Positions 4,916 to 7,213 of a DNA stretch of 7,213 nt are shown here, one piece after another. The number at the start of each line of letters is the position of its first letter. Position 1 is the first letter of the stretch. The position numbers and the translations under genes were made by a program. The stretch lies in assembly GCA_002477565.1 (NCBI GenBank), contig DLQL01000057.1, forward strand, positions 1 to 7,213, written 5' to 3'. The notes beneath the pieces are model-generated. The model ran no database searches and was not told the DNA's origin. It saw only the letters and a list, made by a program, of their open reading frames with translations. The stretch is from Flavobacteriaceae bacterium UBA7433 (GTDB taxonomy: Bacteria > Bacteroidota > Bacteroidia > Flavobacteriales > Flavobacteriaceae).

Positions 4916-7213
4916 CTAAGAAACGCTTTCCAACTCTTTTCTTTTAACTGCATAGACCTTCTTGATTCCGACAAGTATTTGCTCATTAGAAACAGATGTA
5001 CTTGTTTCAGAAACAACTTCCTTGACAACTTCTTCAGCTGGTAAAACCAACTCAACAGCAGGCTGTTGTGCGTTTTTTTCATGCACGTAGTTCGCCACCG
5101 CATCTGAATTGGCAATACTCGGTGCAATCACCAAAGCCACAACCGACATCAATTTCAACAAGATGTTCAAAGAGGGTCCAGAAGTATCTTTGAAAGGATC
5201 ACCTACGGTATCCCCTACCACAGCTGCTTTGTGCGCATCCGTTCCTTTTTTTCCTTGTTCTTCAATGGTTTTCTTTGCATTGTCCCAAGCACCTCCAGCA
5301 TTGGACTGGAAAATCGCCATCAAGACACCACAAGTCGTCACACCAGCCAAAAGGCCGCCCAACATTTCTGGCCCCCCTACAAAACCAATCGCTACAGGTA
5401 CCGCAATCGCTAGCAATCCCGGAAACACCATTTCTTTCAAAGAAGCTTTTGTGGAGATGTCTACACATTTCCCGTAATCCGCAACGCCGTCGGCAGCATC
5501 AAAAATAGCACGGTCTGCATCGGACGCTTTTGACATGTCTGAATCGTATTTTCGCATGACCTCCAATGCCGCTTTCAAGGCAGGAATGTCCCGAAACTGA
5601 CGACGCACTTCTTCAATCATGGCCATGGCCGCTCTTCCGACCGCATTCATAGACAAGGCAGAAAAAACAAAAGGCAGCATCCCTCCGATCAAAAGACCTG
5701 CCATGATTTTAGGCTGAGAAACGTCGATGGCCACTACCTTGGCAGTTTCCATAAATGCCGCAAACAAAGCCAAAGCAGTCAATGCTGCAGAAGCAATGGC
5801 AAAACCTTTTCCAATCGCAGCTGTCGTATTTCCTACGGCATCCAATTTGTCTGTACGTTCGCGAACTTCGCTTGGCAATTCTGCCATTTCAGCAATCCCT
5901 CCCGCATTGTCAGAAATCGGTCCGTAAGCATCTACCGCCAATTGAATTCCTGTATTGGCCAACATCCCGACGGCTGCAATTGCAATTCCGTACAAACCTG
6001 CAAAGTGGTGAGAAATTATGATTGCTGCAGCAATCAATAAAATCGGCAATGCCGTTGACATCATCCCCACTCCCAAACCAGCAATGATATTGGTAGCCGC
6101 TCCTGTTTCAGACTGTGCGATGATCGCGTTCACCGGCTTGGTTCCAGTTCCTGTATAATATTCGGTTACTTTTCCTACCAGCAAGCCAGCGACCAATCCC
6201 GTAATGGTCGCCCAAAAGACGCCCATAGAAGAATAGTCAATACCTTTATAGGTCCAAGCAGCCGGAAGCATTTCTTGAATGATAAAATACGAAGCGATCA
6301 ACATCAAAGCAGCAGATCCAAATTCACCGATGTTCAGCGCGGCATGTGGAGAACCTCCGTCTTTGACTTTGACAAAGAACGTTCCAACAATGGACATGAT
6401 TATTCCTACTGCTGCCAAGACCATCGGCAAATAAACAGCTCCCAATCCATTAAAAGCAGCGGAAAACTCAGGCAAGGTAGCGTAGATTGCTCCCAAGACC
6501 ATGGTTCCGATAATGGATCCTACATAAGATTCAAACAAATCGGCACCCATTCCGGCAACATCTCCAACATTGTCTCCTACATTGTCTGCAATGGTCGCAG
6601 GGTTCAAGGGATGGTCCTCAGGGATTCCAGCCTCTACTTTTCCGACCAAATCCGCACCGACATCTGCCGCTTTTGTATAAATTCCTCCACCCACACGGGC
6701 AAACAAGGCAATGGAAGAAGCTCCCAATGAGAATCCAGAAAGCACGTTCAGCACTTCCCCAACTGCCCAACCTTGAGCACTGTAAATCATAAAGAGTCCA
6801 CTCAGACCCAATACGCCCAATCCAACAACACCGAGTCCCATCACAGCGCCTCCTGCAAAGGCGACTTCCAAAGCAGTGCCCAATGAGGTACGCGCTGCTT
6901 GGGTGGTTCTTACATTCGCTTTGGTAGCCACTTTCATCCCGATAAAACCTGCCAAAGCAGAACAAATCGCTCCGACGATAAAAGAAACAGCCACCATTCC
7001 ATTGGATCCGGTTTCTGCACTTCCTTTGAGAAAGAGCAAAATAGCGACGGCCACCACAAAAAGTGAGAGTATCTTGTATTCTGCCTTTAAAAAAGACATG
7101 GCGCCGTCTGCAATGTTTTTTGCAATCCGTGCCATTTTTTCATTTCCTTCATCTTGTTTAGAAACCCATGTGTTTTTAAAAAACACAAAGGCGAGTGCGA
7201 CTACTCCAAAGAG
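4916..7213 (-). CDS. hppA: Ion-pumping membrane pyrophosphatase, 5' end outside the window
   Basis: Integral membrane enzyme that couples hydrolysis of pyrophosphate to ion export. The visible frame has 765 codons plus TAG and stays open to the right edge (LFGVVALAF before VFFKNTWVSK), so the true start lies outside; the GTG at 7186 is an internal Val. Diagnostic motifs, numbered from the edge, are DVGADLVGKVE at 184-194 (pyrophosphate/Mg site), then DNVGDNVGDVAGMGADLFES, AYGPISDNAGGIAEMAELPS, NAGGAWDNAKK, and GDTVGDPFKDTSGPSLNILL near the end. GNTTAAIGKG at 461-470 has Ala and Gly where potassium-independent enzymes have Lys and Thr, so potassium dependence is expected. Proton versus sodium specificity cannot be decided here. 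About 64 residues after the last membrane helix (702-765), rich in E, V and K, form an unusually long hydrophilic tail compared with classical family members. No frameshift is seen. Confidence 0.96.
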   Translation of the reverse strand, partial: LFGVVALAFVFFKNTWVSKQDEGNEKMARIAKNIADGAMSFLKAEYKILSLFVVAVAILLFLKGSAETGSNGMVAVSFIVGAICSALAGFIGMKVATKANVRTTQAARTSLGTALEVAFAGGAVMGLGVVGLGVLGLSGLFMIYSAQGWAVGEVLNVLSGFSLGASSIALFARVGGGIYTKAADVGADLVGKVEAGIPEDHPLNPATIADNVGDNVGDVAGMGADLFESYVGSIIGTMVLGAIYATLPEFSAAFNGLGAVYLPMVLAAVGIIMSIVGTFFVKVKDGGSPHAALNIGEFGSAALMLIASYFIIQEMLPAAWTYKGIDYSSMGVFWATITGLVAGLLVGKVTEYYTGTGTKPVNAIIAQSETGAATNIIAGLGVGMMSTALPILLIAAAIIISHHFAGLYGIAIAAVGMLANTGIQLAVDAYGPISDNAGGIAEMAELPSEVRERTDKLDAVGNTTAAIGKGFAIASAALTALALFAAFMETAKVVAIDVSQPKIMAGLLIGGMLPFVFSALSMNAVGRAAMAMIEEVRRQFRDIPALKAALEVMRKYDSDMSKASDADRAIFDAADGVADYGKCVDISTKASLKEMVFPGLLAIAVPVAIGFVGGPEMLGGLLAGVTTCGVLMAIFQSNAGGAWDNAKKTIEEQGKKGTDAHKAAVVGDTVGDPFKDTSGPSLNILLKLMSVVALVIAPSIANSDAVANYVHEKNAQQPAVELVLPAEEVVKEVVSETSTSVSNEQILVGIKKVYAVKRKELESVS

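Noticed and set aside
4699..5127. Frames running through the bidirectional terminator
   Set aside because: They overlap the end of the kinase or pyrophosphatase gene and translate the hairpin and poly-A/T tract.
5109..6965. Several long frames (up to 151 codons) opposite or out of frame with hppA
   Set aside because: Shadows caused by the biased, stop-poor composition of the pyrophosphatase gene; their translations have no recognisable motif.
7184..7186. GTG at 7186 as start of the pyrophosphatase
   Set aside because: The frame continues upstream with family-typical membrane sequence to the window edge, so this is an internal Val codon.

Overview
The window looks like a chromosomal segment of a flavobacterium-type Bacteroidetes. 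The evidence is the AT-rich intergenic DNA, the lack of strong Shine-Dalgarno sequences, promoters of the Bacteroidetes form (TTG, 19 nt, TAnnTTTG), the HppA-type membrane pyrophosphatase, and a deoxynucleoside kinase of the deoxyadenosine/deoxyguanosine kinase family. The species cannot be named from the sequence.

Left part (1-3064), accessory-looking and partly decayed. Two paralogous WYL-domain transcriptional regulators lie on the minus strand: one cut by the left edge (1-348) and one complete (1426-2478). Their visible N-terminal parts are about 61% identical (71 of 116 residues by hand count). Each has upstream a closely similar 38-bp module made of a 19-bp inverted repeat (TATGCA-N7-TGCATA) and a -7-like box TATNATTG. 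The modules point in opposite directions relative to the two regulators: one reads away from the first regulator into a 69-aa two-helix membrane protein (441-650), the other reads into the second regulator. Between and beside these genes are two stretches of dead coding DNA. One at 713-1272 has many frame changes and may be a transposase remnant. One at 2648-3064 is a single reading frame broken by three internal stop codons.

Right part (3065-7213), core-like. A tRNA-Asp(GTC) on the minus strand has a textbook Bacteroidetes promoter and a hairpin terminator. It is followed by a plus-strand pair: a secreted protein of unknown function (3417-4181, probably leaderless) and a deoxynucleoside kinase (4214-4828). 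These converge on an ion-pumping membrane pyrophosphatase on the minus strand (4916-7213, 5' end outside the window). A long symmetrical hairpin at 4864-4902 can terminate both transcripts.

The most notable observation is the duplicated operator/promoter module in front of the WYL paralogs and the small membrane protein, which suggests a shared regulatory circuit. No complete new multi-gene system can be demonstrated from this window alone.
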